DNA of 64,000 nucleotides from Candidatus Scybalocola faecavium (GCA_018713145.1 DVFP01000019.1:124001-188000); one strand, 5' to 3'; numbered from the stretch's first letter, positions 42,941 to 52,008 are shown. Notes: generated by a model from the sequence alone, not told the origin. Numbers and translations are program-made.

Positions 42941-42979
42941 AGCGATCCCGTGTTCTTGGCAGGGATCGCTCTCTTTTTT
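42941..42979. terminator. Terminator between hxlR-type gene and sdaAA
   Basis: AGCGATCCC (42941-42949) pairs with GGGATCGCT (42962-42970), with T6 on the plus strand and an A-rich side that also serves the minus strand. Confidence 0.85.
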
Positions 42980-43850
42980 ATTTTCCGAAAATCTCCCGGC
43001 TGATCTTTTTCCCTTCCGGTGTTGCTGCCAGTCCGCCCTCTGCCGTCTCTTTTAAGGAAGCCGGCAGTGCCTTTCCTACATGATACATAGCTTCAATGAT
43101 TTCATCCGGAGGGATCCGGCATGGTGCTCCGCTTAGTGCCATATCTGCGCTGATCAAAGCATTTACAGCCTGGGAGGCGTTTCTCATGGCACAGGGAAGC
43201 TGTACCAGCCCTGCCACAGGATCACAAACCAGTCCCATAACATTCATCAAGGCAAAACCGCATGCATTGGCACACATATCGCTGGTGCCGCCGCACATAT
43301 GGACAGCTGCCGCGCCGGCCATGGCTGCCGCTACGCCGCACTCGGCCTGGCATCCCCCTTCTGCCCCTGCAACTGTGGCATTTTTCATGACCACAGCGCC
43401 AATGCCTGATGCTGTAAGCATCCCCTCATAAACTTTCTCAGCATCCAGTTCATAGCGCTCCCGAACGGAAATAAGCACTGCCGGCAGGATACCGCAGGAA
43501 CCGGCCGTCGGCGCCGCACAGATCTTTCCCATGGCAGCATTGATCTCACAGCAAGATAAAGCCAGCGCCATGGCTCGATTAATAAAACTGCCGCAGATGC
43601 CTCCCTTTTCCTTCGTATACTGATTTTGGGTAAAGGCACTGCCCCGGATCAGATTGCCTACCGTATCATAAGGGCGATCCAGCGCTTTTAGTGCTGAGTT
43701 TTCCATAACCTCAAACCTTATTTTTAATTCGCGAAAGATTTCTTCCTTTGTTTTTCCGCTAATAGCTATTTCATTTTCCAGGACGATTTCCCAGATGGCT
43801 TTGTTTTTTTCACCAGATAGTTTACATAAATCATATACTGTATTATACAT
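42978..43850 (-). CDS. sdaAA: L-serine dehydratase, alpha subunit
   Basis: Iron-sulfur catalytic subunit deaminating serine to pyruvate and ammonia. Segment APTAGSCGILPAVL, then EGGCQAECGVAAAMAG and CDPVAGLVQLPC hold the cluster Cys residues typical of the family. 290 residues. It follows the beta subunit by 12 bp. Confidence 0.95.
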   Translation of the reverse strand: MYNTVYDLCKLSGEKNKAIWEIVLENEIAISGKTKEEIFRELKIRFEVMENSALKALDRPYDTVGNLIRGSAFTQNQYTKEKGGICGSFINRAMALALSCCEINAAMGKICAAPTAGSCGILPAVLISVRERYELDAEKVYEGMLTASGIGAVVMKNATVAGAEGGCQAECGVAAAMAGAAAVHMCGGTSDMCANACGFALMNVMGLVCDPVAGLVQLPCAMRNASQAVNALISADMALSGAPCRIPPDEIIEAMYHVGKALPASLKETAEGGLAATPEGKKISREIFGK

Positions 43851-43862
43851 CCTGTCCTCCTG

Positions 43863-44531
43863 TTACTGGGTAAGCTCCAGCGCCCGAACGGTAAGCACAT
43901 CCTCAATAGCCTCAATGCGGCGGACTACATCCTCACCAATCTGGTCATCTGTCTCAATCATACAAAAAGCCACATCCCCTTTAGAACGCCGGTTCAGCTT
44001 CATTACTGCGATATTCACATCTGCCTCAGACAAAATACCTGAGATCTTGCTGATCACACCCTTATGGTCATAATGGCTGATGAGCAAAGTCGCAGCTTGG
44101 GCATGAAACTCAGTCACAAATTCATTAATCCGGCAGATAATGATCTGTCCTCCTCCAATAGATGAGCCTACCACGTTTAAAATGCTTCCGTCACAGCAGT
44201 AAAAGGTGATCAATACAGAATTTTCATGGACATTTTCCAGCTCTTTTTCATAAAACCGATACTTGAGTCCCCGTTCCTGGGCAATCTTATAGGCATCCCG
44301 AAGGCGCTCATCGTCCTCCCGGAGCCCCAGCACTCCGCCTAAAAGAGCCATATCTGTTCCATGGCCCTTATAAGTATGGGCAAAGGATCCGTGAAGTCCA
44401 AACTCCACCTTTGAAAAAGACTTGCCGGCGATCACTGCGCTGACCCGCCCAAGTCTGGCCGCTCCTGCTGTATGAGAGCTGGAGGGGCCGATCATCACCG
44501 GCCCCAGCACTTCCAATATACTAATATCCAT
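43863..44531 (-). CDS. sdaAB: L-serine dehydratase, beta subunit
   Basis: The partner subunit with an N-terminal domain (VLGPVMIGPSSSHTAGAARL) and a C-terminal ACT domain (DHKGVISKISGILSEADVNI) that likely binds serine or another amino acid. Start ATG 44529-44531 has GGAGGAA upstream; an extension to 44570 has no RBS. Confidence 0.95.
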   Translation of the reverse strand: MDISILEVLGPVMIGPSSSHTAGAARLGRVSAVIAGKSFSKVEFGLHGSFAHTYKGHGTDMALLGGVLGLREDDERLRDAYKIAQERGLKYRFYEKELENVHENSVLITFYCCDGSILNVVGSSIGGGQIIICRINEFVTEFHAQAATLLISHYDHKGVISKISGILSEADVNIAVMKLNRRSKGDVAFCMIETDDQIGEDVVRRIEAIEDVLTVRALELTQ

Positions 44532-44575
44532 AAAGTCAATTCCTCCGTAAGCATTGGGATTTACAAACACCCATA

Positions 44576-45529
44576 TTATTCCTCCGCATTTACCGTCCTA
44601 TACAGAGTTTCATGGCATACAGTGCACACCATAGATTCCTGACGGACTTTACCGTCATATAATTCTCTTTCCAGCTTCCACACGCCTTTATGGCCTGACG
44701 GCTCTCCCATAACACAGCCGCATACGCCACAGTGGGCCGGTTCTGTACAGGTTGCCGGCGTCCCCATCACATGGGGCTTTACCGGAGCAACTTCCCGTCC
44801 ACATTCCAGACAATACTGAGCGTGGGTGCAGTCTGCTTCCTGGGAAAACCGGGTGCAATGATGACGGATCGAATACCGGATCTGCAAATAAGGCTCGCCT
44901 TCATAAGTCTTGGCCTTCTCAGGCGTTAACCGGTTATCTCCCGTATACATAGCTACCGTATCTTCTGTATCTAAAGCTGCAGGATAAGTGATCTTTGCAT
45001 CTTTACCTACGTCTATCGCACTGATACCCTCCAGATCGCCGTCAATATTTGCAGGATATGCCATAAGGGACAGTATCCCCTGGCCAAAGCCGCTAATATC
45101 CAAGTATGAATCCTCCTCCAGAGAAATGGCGCCATTTCCCGCACCGGCAAAGAGAGCATTATCTCCCTGAAGATATAATTCTACGCCGCAATCTTGGGCC
45201 ACTGTCAGAGGGCAGCCATCCTCCAAAGTACGCTGATCAATGCTCACATGATCCATGATCATCACATGGTCGCCTTCAAGGACATGGATCTCATAAGCCT
45301 CCCGGGTATTTCCCGATATTTTATAAATGCCGTCAAAAGCTGTTTCTGTGGTACTGTCACCAACACGGTAACCTGTGTCTGTTATATAGATACTTCCCTT
45401 GGAAATATCCAGGCAGACCAGATCTTCCGATTCCCCGGCATAGGCCCCGGGAAAATAAAATGCCTGTGCAAGGAAAAGTCCGGCCGCAATGCCTGCAATA
45501 TATATCCGCTTAAAATTCCGTTTATCCAT
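44576..45529 (-). CDS. Secreted protein, carbohydrate-binding-like and Cys-rich C-terminus
   Basis: A 317-residue exported protein: signal peptide to about residue 31 (cleavage near AYAGES). Residues 35-190 resemble beta-helical clostridial surface domains (LDISKGSIYITDTGYRVGDS). The C-terminal third has spaced CxxC pairs (HAQYCLECGRE, HCGVCG, VCTVCHETLY), possibly metal-binding or disulfide-forming. Strong RBS GGAGGGAGG. It lies just upstream of sdaAB but probably unrelated in function. Specific role unknown. Confidence 0.75.
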   Translation of the reverse strand: MDKRNFKRIYIAGIAAGLFLAQAFYFPGAYAGESEDLVCLDISKGSIYITDTGYRVGDSTTETAFDGIYKISGNTREAYEIHVLEGDHVMIMDHVSIDQRTLEDGCPLTVAQDCGVELYLQGDNALFAGAGNGAISLEEDSYLDISGFGQGILSLMAYPANIDGDLEGISAIDVGKDAKITYPAALDTEDTVAMYTGDNRLTPEKAKTYEGEPYLQIRYSIRHHCTRFSQEADCTHAQYCLECGREVAPVKPHVMGTPATCTEPAHCGVCGCVMGEPSGHKGVWKLERELYDGKVRQESMVCTVCHETLYRTVNAEE

Positions 45530-45602
45530 GGCTTTTCCTCCCTCCTTAAAATTCAGTCAAAAATCATGGACAGTTCCAAAATTTTCGCATTTTCTTTCAT
45601 TT

Positions 45603-45631
45603 ATAATATAAAATTTTTATACTTTTCGCAA
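45603..45631 (-). promoter_or_regulatory. Candidate promoter of the secreted-protein gene
   Basis: On the minus strand TTGCGA (45631-45626) and TATTAT (45608-45603) are 17 bp apart, about 75 bp upstream of the start codon. Confidence 0.55.
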
Positions 45632-45687
45632 GAAAATTTTAAGTTTTATTTCAAATTTAATAACAGTTCTGCCGTCCCTGCAAAAAA

Positions 45688-45727
45688 GCTCCGCCCGGAC
45701 TCTGAAAAACAGAAATCCGGGCGGAGC
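45688..45727 (-). terminator. Orphan minus-strand terminator
   Basis: GCTCCGCCCGGA (45688-45699) pairs perfectly with 45716-45727 and is followed on the minus strand by T6. No minus-strand gene lies directly upstream, which points to an untranslated RNA or leader. An adjoining palindrome TACCCTCC-G-GGAGGGTA is at 45731-45747. Confidence 0.75.
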
Positions 45728-45747
45728 TTCTACCCTCCGGGAGGGTA

Positions 45748-45975
45748 TACAGGGGTTTTATTAAGGAGATTTTTATATAAAAAAACAAAATTGGCAAATA
45801 AATCATCCCCGCCAGGGGAAGCAGTACCATGCACTGTCAAAGGAAGACAATCGGCAGTTATCATTTATAAAATATTATCTGGAGGAATAAAATTTTACCC
45901 TTTGACAATGCACTCTGCTTTGGGAACAGCTTTAAGTATCCACAATCAGTAATCCTGTCCCGTCACCTTACAAAA
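45748..45975 (-). other. Structured intergenic region, possible small RNA
   Basis: No ORF. A long inverted repeat TGCACTGTCAAAGG (45830-45843) faces CCTTTGACAATGCA (45899-45912) with one mismatch, and a CCCC/GGGG hairpin lies near 45807. Bounded by a minus-strand promoter-like site near 45980-46013 and the orphan terminator at 45688. Confidence 0.4.
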
Positions 45976-45988
45976 TCATATATTATAT

Positions 45989-46012
45989 ATCTTGCAAGAT
46001 GTATCTTGTAAC
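45989..46012. promoter_or_regulatory. Probable GntR operator overlapping promoters
   Basis: The perfect palindrome ATCTTGCAAGAT (45989-46000) is followed by the half site ATCTTGTAA (46003). A near copy occurs upstream of the GntR gene at 48295. On the plus strand TTGCAA-N17-TATTAT and on the minus strand TTACAA-N18-TATAAT overlap it, so a bound regulator would affect both directions. Confidence 0.55.
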
Positions 46013-46145
46013 ATTATTATAACACCCTTTTCTTTTTTTGCAACCCCTTTTTTGCATTTTTTAAGAAAAAACACATTTCGATCCGTCCCGTCCCCATATC
46101 AGAAACCAGGCGATAAAGTATTGGGTAATGACCAAAAAGTAAGTA

Positions 46146-46174
46146 TTCACCTGGATGGATCTATATGTTAGAAT
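46146..46174 (+). promoter_or_regulatory. Candidate promoter of the MFS gene
   Basis: TTCACC (46146-46151) and TAGAAT (46169-46174) are 17 bp apart, with TGT before the -10 (extended -10). The leader would be about 118 nt. Confidence 0.5.
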
Positions 46175-46298
46175 AGATTAAATGCCAGGTGCAAACGGTG
46201 TTTTGCCCTATGATGCCGCAGATTTTTCTTCGCTGCATATCTCAGGCATCACAATAATACTAAATCCACTATATAAAATTTTTAAGGGAGTGTACTTT

Positions 46299-47522
46299 AT
46301 GAAAAAACTGAATCGCTGGGTCTATGCCATCGTCGGTGTAATCGTGCTGATCTTTGCCGGACTGATCTATGCCTGGTCTGTCCTTGCCAGCCCTATTGCC
46401 GCATCTACCGGATGGCAGCCTGACAGTATGTCACTGACTTTCACTATTGCCATGAGCTTTTTCTGCCTTGGCGGTCTTGTGGGAGGTCTGCTCAATGGAA
46501 AGATTAATGTACGTGTCAATGTAATTGCCGCAGCTGTTTTATTTTTGCTTGGATTTTTCATCACTTCAAGAACAAGCAGCATTGCCATGCTCTACTTTGG
46601 CTTTGGCGTCTGCTCCGGTTTTGCCTCAGGTCTTGCTTACAATGCAGTAATGAGCACGATTTCAAAATGGTTCCCGGATAAGCAGGGACTCATTTCCGGT
46701 ATTTTACTTATGGGCTTTGGCCTGGGCGCCTTTATAATAGGAAAGGTTTATACAGCCTACACTCCGGAAGGTCCGGAATCCCAGGCTTGGCGCTCCTCCT
46801 TCCTTGTACTGGGCGTGATCATTTTTATTGTTCTGCTCATTGGTTCTGTATTTTTTGTTAAGCCGGATCCGGATTATAATCCCGGCGGTGCTGAAACAAC
46901 AAAAAAGAAAACTTCCCATTTTAAGGAGGAAGGTATTGATGTGGGTCCTTCCGTAATGCTGAAGCGCCCTTCCTTTTGGATGTATTTTATCTGGGCTATT
47001 GCCTTAAGCGCTGCCGGTCTGGCTCTTGTATCCCAGGCCAGCAATATTATCACCATGCAGGTAGCCCCGGGAACCGATGCAGGAACAGTGGCCACTGTAG
47101 CCGGTCTGATCTCTATTTTTAATGGCGTGGGACGTATTCTCTTTGGCGGAATGTATGATAAATTTGGACGTAAGATCACTATGCTTTCCGCAGATTTTAC
47201 CTTTGTTGTTTTTATTGCAGCTTTGCTTTTAGCTATGACCACAAAGAGCTTCCCTATCCTTGTGATCTCCTATATTCTGGGCGGCCTGGCATACAGCAGC
47301 GTTACCCCTACCAACTCGGCATTTATCAATGCTTTTTACGGTTCAACCCATTATCCGGTAAACTTCCCTATGGTAAACCTGAACCTGATCATTGCATCTT
47401 TCAGCAGCACTATTGCCGGAAGTCTTTATACTGCCACCGGATCTTTTATGAGTACCTGCTTTATGATCATCGGCCTGGTCATTGTAGGATTTATCACAAC
47501 CTTTATGATCCGCAAGCCCTGA
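46299..47522 (+). CDS. OFA-type MFS transporter
   Basis: A 407-residue, 12-segment major facilitator of the oxalate/formate antiporter-like group: the N-terminal segment GLIYAWSVLASPIAAS, the loop SKWFPDKQGLISGI and the second-half RILFGGMYDKFGRK are typical. The family moves small carboxylates. Start ATG 46299 follows AAGGGAG; the long upstream extension is rejected. The shared operator with the GntR gene suggests that regulator controls uptake of its own inducer. Confidence 0.9.
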   Translation: MKKLNRWVYAIVGVIVLIFAGLIYAWSVLASPIAASTGWQPDSMSLTFTIAMSFFCLGGLVGGLLNGKINVRVNVIAAAVLFLLGFFITSRTSSIAMLYFGFGVCSGFASGLAYNAVMSTISKWFPDKQGLISGILLMGFGLGAFIIGKVYTAYTPEGPESQAWRSSFLVLGVIIFIVLLIGSVFFVKPDPDYNPGGAETTKKKTSHFKEEGIDVGPSVMLKRPSFWMYFIWAIALSAAGLALVSQASNIITMQVAPGTDAGTVATVAGLISIFNGVGRILFGGMYDKFGRKITMLSADFTFVVFIAALLLAMTTKSFPILVISYILGGLAYSSVTPTNSAFINAFYGSTHYPVNFPMVNLNLIIASFSSTIAGSLYTATGSFMSTCFMIIGLVIVGFITTFMIRKP

Positions 47523-47540
47523 CCTTCCGTCCGGGCATAA

Positions 47541-47587
47541 AAAAGACAGAGCCTGTCCATTTTAAAATCGGACAGGCTCTGTCTTTT
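47541..47587. terminator. Bidirectional terminator, MFS / GntR
   Basis: A perfect 18-bp stem (47541-47558 with 47570-47587) with A and T ends between convergent genes. Confidence 0.93.
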
Positions 47588-47608
47588 ATGATCCAAAAAA
47601 TATCTATA

Positions 47609-48274
47609 CTATGCAGTCTCTTCAACAGCCTTGACGATCACCGGGGTGGCCTTTTTATCATTTTCTTCCAGGGTCCGGATGATTCCTTCTGTATCTCCCT
47701 GAAGCACAGCGGCTTCCACAGCCGAAAAATCCGCCGCATTATCCTGGGATGTGTTTTGTTCATCCCCATAAACGGCCCGGCCGTAAATATTTCTCAGGAT
47801 CAGCTGAAGTCCCTTAATCACACCCATATTTGAATCCAGACGGGAATTTCCGCAATATTTATAAAAAGTTCCCACAATATTGTGGACACACATGGTCTTA
47901 ACCTTATAATCCCGGGCTGCCTTGTAATCTTCAATCTCCTGATGGATCTCAGCCGCCATAAGCTCATGATCTCCCCGCTTCATGGCAAAACGCACTGCCG
48001 CTGTATGGAGCGTCATCGCCAATTCCTGGATCTCTATAACATCCTTTTCACCAATGGCAATAACTCTGGCACCTACATTATTTTCATATTCTACAAGGCC
48101 TTCCTTTTGAAGCCGGTTAATGGCTTCCCGGATCGGCGTACTGCTAACCCCGTACCGCTCCTGAAGCTCACTGACATTTAAGCGGCTTCCTAAAGGAACC
48201 TGAAGGTTAATGATTTCACTGCGGATCTGATCATATATCTGGTCAACTAAAGATTGCTTTCTTAATATGGCCAT
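47609..48274 (-). CDS. GntR-family regulator with FCD domain
   Basis: N-terminal winged helix (PLGSRLNVSELQERYGVSST, then PIREAINRLQKEGLV) and a helical FCD ligand domain typical of the FadR subgroup, which binds carboxylates through metal-coordinating His residues (for example HTAAVRFAMKRGDHEL). 221 residues. Probably autoregulated through the operator at 48295 and controls the neighbouring MFS gene. Confidence 0.92.
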   Translation of the reverse strand: MAILRKQSLVDQIYDQIRSEIINLQVPLGSRLNVSELQERYGVSSTPIREAINRLQKEGLVEYENNVGARVIAIGEKDVIEIQELAMTLHTAAVRFAMKRGDHELMAAEIHQEIEDYKAARDYKVKTMCVHNIVGTFYKYCGNSRLDSNMGVIKGLQLILRNIYGRAVYGDEQNTSQDNAADFSAVEAAVLQGDTEGIIRTLEENDKKATPVIVKAVEETA

Positions 48275-48294
48275 TGTAGCACCTCATTTCATAT

Positions 48295-48306
48295 ATCTTG
48301 CACGAT
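48295..48306. promoter_or_regulatory. GntR autoregulatory operator
   Basis: ATCTTGCACGAT differs in one base from the palindrome at 45989 and lies 20 bp upstream of the GntR start codon. Confidence 0.6.
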
Positions 48307-48342
48307 ATGATATTTATTAGTATAATATCAAAAAATGAGGAA

Positions 48343-49704
48343 TTAATCAAACATTTTTCGTCCGCCAGCGTCTTTTATTCCTTCCTGCTCCCGGTACTTT
48401 GCCACAGTCCGCCGGGAAATATGGATCCCCCGGTCATCCAGAGCCTGGGCAATAAGCCTGTCACTTAAAGGTTTTTCCTTATTTTCCTGGTCGATGATTT
48501 CCCGGATATGCTTTTTCACCGCATCCTGAGTGACCGCTGAAAGTTCCCTTCTTACGGCAATTCCCTTGGAGAAGAAATAATTTAAAGGAAAAATGCCCCA
48601 GGAACACTGGAGATATTTATCTCTCACAGCCCGGCTCACTGTAGATTCGTGGACATTCAGCCGTTCTGCTATATTCTCCAGCTTCATCGGTCTTAAATAG
48701 TCCGGTCCATCTGCAAAAAATCTGCTTTGAGCATCAATGATCGCCTTGGTCACATTCATCAGAGTATGGCTTCTCTGAGAAATACAATCCATGACCCACT
48801 GAGCCTGGCGCACTTTTTCCTGGACATAATCCCTGGTCTCCCGGGAAGCATCTTCTTTCAGCAGATTTAAGTAATAACTGTTTAAGGCCATTTTCGGATA
48901 TGTGCCCTCATTAAGAAGGATTTCATAATATCCCCCGAGACGCACGATCACTACATCAGGGGTAATATATTTTAAATGTTCCCTGGAAGAAAAACCGCTT
49001 CCGGGCTTGGGATTGAGTGCCTTGATCACCCGGGCAGCCCTGCCGACTTCCTCTACAGGAATTTTCAGTTTTTTAGCAATAGTGTTCAGCTGATTTTTTC
49101 CTAAAAGTTCTAAATGGTTTTCAACAATTTCTCTCACTGTCCTATCGTAGATTTTCTGCCGGTCCAACTGAAGTATAAGACATTCTTTCAGGTTTCTGGC
49201 GCCTGCACCAGCCGGCTCCAGACCCTGCAGAACAGACAAAAGCTCCTCTACTCTGTCCACAGGCATTGCAAAGCGATGGGAAATCTCCTGAAGATCTTCG
49301 GAAAAGTAACCTTTAGAATCCAGACATAAGGCCATATAATTTAAAACTTCCATCTCTTCTTTTGTATATGTACTGCCTACCAGCTGGGACATAAGATAAT
49401 CCGCCAGAGCTTCCCCTTCGTCCGCTGAAAAATTCCACGCATCCTTTTCCTGTGCAAAACCATCTGAGCTGTAATAAACCCGATTCTGTTCATCAGTCGC
49501 ACTGAGCCACTCCAGCTTTCGTCTCCAGTCATCCTCCTGGCTGCTGACCATTCCCGGTTCCTCCAGATCCACCATAGGATTTTCCAGGGCCAGTTCTTTT
49601 ATATATGTATCCAGTTCAGACGAACTCATTTGAAGGATCTGGGCGGACTGGATCATCTTCTGAGATAAAACAGTATTTTGGGTCATTTCCATTTTCAGAC
49701 CCAT
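48343..49704 (-). CDS. rpoN: RNA polymerase sigma-54 factor
   Basis: RpoN directs transcription from -24/-12 promoters with enhancer-binding activators. The Gln-rich region I (TVLSQKMIQSAQILQMSSSE), the core-binding middle, the HTH (LNVHESTVSRAVRDKYLQCS) and the RpoN box SRRTVAKYRE are intact. I chose ATG 49702-49704 after GGAGG; two earlier ATGs (49722, 49728) are possible. No sigma-54 activator gene lies in the window. Confidence 0.94.
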   Translation of the reverse strand: MGLKMEMTQNTVLSQKMIQSAQILQMSSSELDTYIKELALENPMVDLEEPGMVSSQEDDWRRKLEWLSATDEQNRVYYSSDGFAQEKDAWNFSADEGEALADYLMSQLVGSTYTKEEMEVLNYMALCLDSKGYFSEDLQEISHRFAMPVDRVEELLSVLQGLEPAGAGARNLKECLILQLDRQKIYDRTVREIVENHLELLGKNQLNTIAKKLKIPVEEVGRAARVIKALNPKPGSGFSSREHLKYITPDVVIVRLGGYYEILLNEGTYPKMALNSYYLNLLKEDASRETRDYVQEKVRQAQWVMDCISQRSHTLMNVTKAIIDAQSRFFADGPDYLRPMKLENIAERLNVHESTVSRAVRDKYLQCSWGIFPLNYFFSKGIAVRRELSAVTQDAVKKHIREIIDQENKEKPLSDRLIAQALDDRGIHISRRTVAKYREQEGIKDAGGRKMFD

Positions 49705-49757
49705 ATTTTTATGCACCTCCATCAACATCTCTCCACTATGCTTTAGCTGCGCCGCTT

Positions 49758-49854
49758 CGGCTTGCTTTCATAAGTGGTCACAGATCACGCCTGGCAATTG
49801 TCCGCTCATGCAGGCATGTCGGCCGCTTGCCAGGCGTATCGCGCAAAAAGGCGG
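49758..49854. repeat. Dispersed repeat, copy at rpoN/ptsH
   Basis: The first part (CGGCTTGCTTTCATAAGTGG, then TCACAG) resembles unit B' at 11344-11370. The second part (49802-49854) is nearly identical to 7817-7871. CGCCTGGCAA and TTGCCAGGCG within it form a 10-bp hairpin. Confidence 0.75.
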
Positions 49855-49891
49855 TAAACATCTCAATGTTTACCGCCGATCCATCCAACAA

Positions 49892-50149
49892 TCAAAGATT
49901 TGCTTTAAAAAATTCTTCAATAGCTGCAGCTGCTGCATCTTCATCATCGCCTTCAGCGGTTACTTCAACTTCTGCACCCTTTTTAATTCCAAGGCTCATA
50001 ACCGCAAGAAGTCTTTTCAGATCAGCGCTCTTTCCGTTGCCCTTAATTGTGATCTTAGAAGAGAACTTTGCAGCTTCCTTTACAAGAAGACCAGCAGGTC
50101 TTGCATGGATTCCCAGTTCATCAGTAATGGTGTAAGTAAATGTTTTCAT
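49892..50149 (-). CDS. ptsH: HPr-like phosphocarrier protein with Arg46
   Basis: HPr passes phosphate from Enzyme I to sugar-specific EIIA at His15. The GIHARPA motif with His15 is intact and 85 residues is normal. At the regulatory position 46, where Gram-positive HPr has Ser (NLKSIMGVMSLG in B. subtilis), this protein has Arg (DLKRLLAVMSLG). HPr kinase could not phosphorylate it there, so it should not act as a CcpA co-repressor through Ser46. Its location near tre genes suggests a transport role. Confidence 0.92.
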   Translation of the reverse strand: MKTFTYTITDELGIHARPAGLLVKEAAKFSSKITIKGNGKSADLKRLLAVMSLGIKKGAEVEVTAEGDDEDAAAAAIEEFFKANL

Positions 50150-50174
50150 AGCAATAAATCTCCTTTCATTATTA

Positions 50175-50215
50175 CCGCCGGCCTTTCACGGCATATAGGT
50201 ATCCCCTTGCGGGGC
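50175..50215 (-). repeat. CCCGCAAGGGGATACC leader element at ptsH
   Basis: On the minus strand, CCCGCAAGGGGATACCTA and a following GGCC-containing hairpin lie just before the ptsH RBS, as in the two copies before galM at 56669-56774. The CCCC/GGGG part forms a small hairpin. Confidence 0.65.
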
Positions 50216-50334
50216 TTTTCTGTTATTAGCAGTTCAAGTATAGCACATTTTCTTTACAGAATACATCCCTTATCTTGGATTTTTTTACAATCAAAAACCG
50301 AAAATGAACCTTCATCCCATAACTGCCGCAGGTT

Positions 50335-51987
50335 TTACTTCTGGCGGAAATAGATCACAGATTCATAGGGACGCAGATGCATGATCTGTTCTCTGTGCTC
50401 CGGCTGAGGATAGTTGCTTAAAAGTACCTGATATTCATTCAGGTCCTTTCCGCAGTTCCAGTCTATTTCTTTTTTATAGAAATTATTGACTACAAAAAGC
50501 TGCTGACCGTTATAATTTCTCTCATAGGCAAAAATCTGAGGATGATGGGGATCAACGGGAACTATATCCCCATAGGCGATCACATCATATTTTTTCCGAA
50601 GGGCCACCAGGCTGCGGTAGTAATTAAAAATAGAATCCGGATCTTGTGTCTGCTGACGGGCGTTAATGGTCTTGTAATTTTTCGTTACCTGGATCCATGG
50701 CGTACCTGTGGTAAATCCGGCATTTTCCTCATCCGTCCACTGAACCGGAGTCCGGCTGTTATCCCGGGAATGAACACTTAAAATATCATAAGCGCACTGT
50801 TCATTCAGGCCCTTTTCCTGGAGGATCTTAAAATGATTCAGGCTTTCCACATCCCGATACTGGGAAATATCTGTAAAGCCCGGGTTTGTCATACCCAGCT
50901 CCTCCCCCTGGTAAATGTATGGGGTGCCTCTTAAGCAATGGATCACTGTGGCCAGCATTTTTGCAGATTCTTTCCAGTAAATTCCTTCATCACCAAAACG
51001 GGACACAACTCTCGGCTGGTCATGGTTGCACCAAAAGACAGCGTTCCATGCGTTATGAGCTGCCATATTCACCTGCCAGTCAAATAATATATCCTTTAAT
51101 TTCTTAAAATCAAACGGCACAAGGACCCATTTTTCATTGCCCATAAAATCCACCTTTAAATGATGGAAACTGAATACCATAGACAGCTCATGACTGTCAG
51201 CCCCTGCATACTGGAAGCAGTTTTCCATGGATGTGCTGGACATTTCCCCTACAGTGATAATGTCCGTGTCATTGCCAAAGGAAAGCTCATTCAGCTCTTT
51301 CAGATACTTATGGATATTCGGGCCGTCCGTATAAAAGCGTCGTCCGTCTCCCTGGTCATCATCCTTAAATTCGCCTTTGCTGATCAGGTTGACCACATCA
51401 AAACGGAATCCTTTGACGCCCTTGTCCATCCAGAAGCGGACGACTTTAGCCACTTCCCGGCGCACCTCTTCATTGTCCCAGTTTAAGTCCGGCTGGGATA
51501 CATCAAACAGATGAAGATAATATTCATCCATTTCAGGCACATATTCCCAGGCGCTGCCGCCAAACTTGCTCTCCCAATTGGTCGGCGGGACACCAGGCGC
51601 CTGTCCCTTTTTGAAAATATAATAATTTTTATATTTTTCATCTCCTGCCAGGGCCTTTACAAACCACTGATTCCTGCTGGAAGTATGGTTAAACACCATA
51701 TCCAGCATAAGGCGGATGCCTCTTTTATCCGCTTCCCTGGCCAGGGTTTCAAAATCTTCCATGGTGCCGTAGCGGGGGTCTATATTATAATAATCCTCCA
51801 CATCATAGCCATTATCCTTTTGAGGGGATACAAAAAACGGGGTCAGCCAAATATAATCTACACCTAAAGTCTTAATATAATCCAGTTTCCGGGTAACGCC
51901 TTGAAGATCCCCCAGGCCATCCCCGTTCGTGTCATAAAATGACTTGGGATAAATTTGATAAACTGTACATTTTCTAAAGTCTTTCAT
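50335..51987 (-). CDS. treC: Trehalose-6-phosphate hydrolase (GH13)
   Basis: A 550-residue GH13 alpha-glucosidase: VYQIYPKSFYDTNGDGLGD, the DMVFNHTS region, catalytic nucleophile GFRFDVVN, acid GEMSS, and CNHDQPRVVSRFG. Adjacent treB and treR identify the phosphotrehalase. It would cut imported trehalose-6-P into glucose and glucose-6-P. 21 bp after treB. Confidence 0.94.
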   Translation of the reverse strand: MKDFRKCTVYQIYPKSFYDTNGDGLGDLQGVTRKLDYIKTLGVDYIWLTPFFVSPQKDNGYDVEDYYNIDPRYGTMEDFETLAREADKRGIRLMLDMVFNHTSSRNQWFVKALAGDEKYKNYYIFKKGQAPGVPPTNWESKFGGSAWEYVPEMDEYYLHLFDVSQPDLNWDNEEVRREVAKVVRFWMDKGVKGFRFDVVNLISKGEFKDDDQGDGRRFYTDGPNIHKYLKELNELSFGNDTDIITVGEMSSTSMENCFQYAGADSHELSMVFSFHHLKVDFMGNEKWVLVPFDFKKLKDILFDWQVNMAAHNAWNAVFWCNHDQPRVVSRFGDEGIYWKESAKMLATVIHCLRGTPYIYQGEELGMTNPGFTDISQYRDVESLNHFKILQEKGLNEQCAYDILSVHSRDNSRTPVQWTDEENAGFTTGTPWIQVTKNYKTINARQQTQDPDSIFNYYRSLVALRKKYDVIAYGDIVPVDPHHPQIFAYERNYNGQQLFVVNNFYKKEIDWNCGKDLNEYQVLLSNYPQPEHREQIMHLRPYESVIYFRQK

Positions 51988-52008
51988 CGTCCTGCCTCCC
52001 TTGATCGT

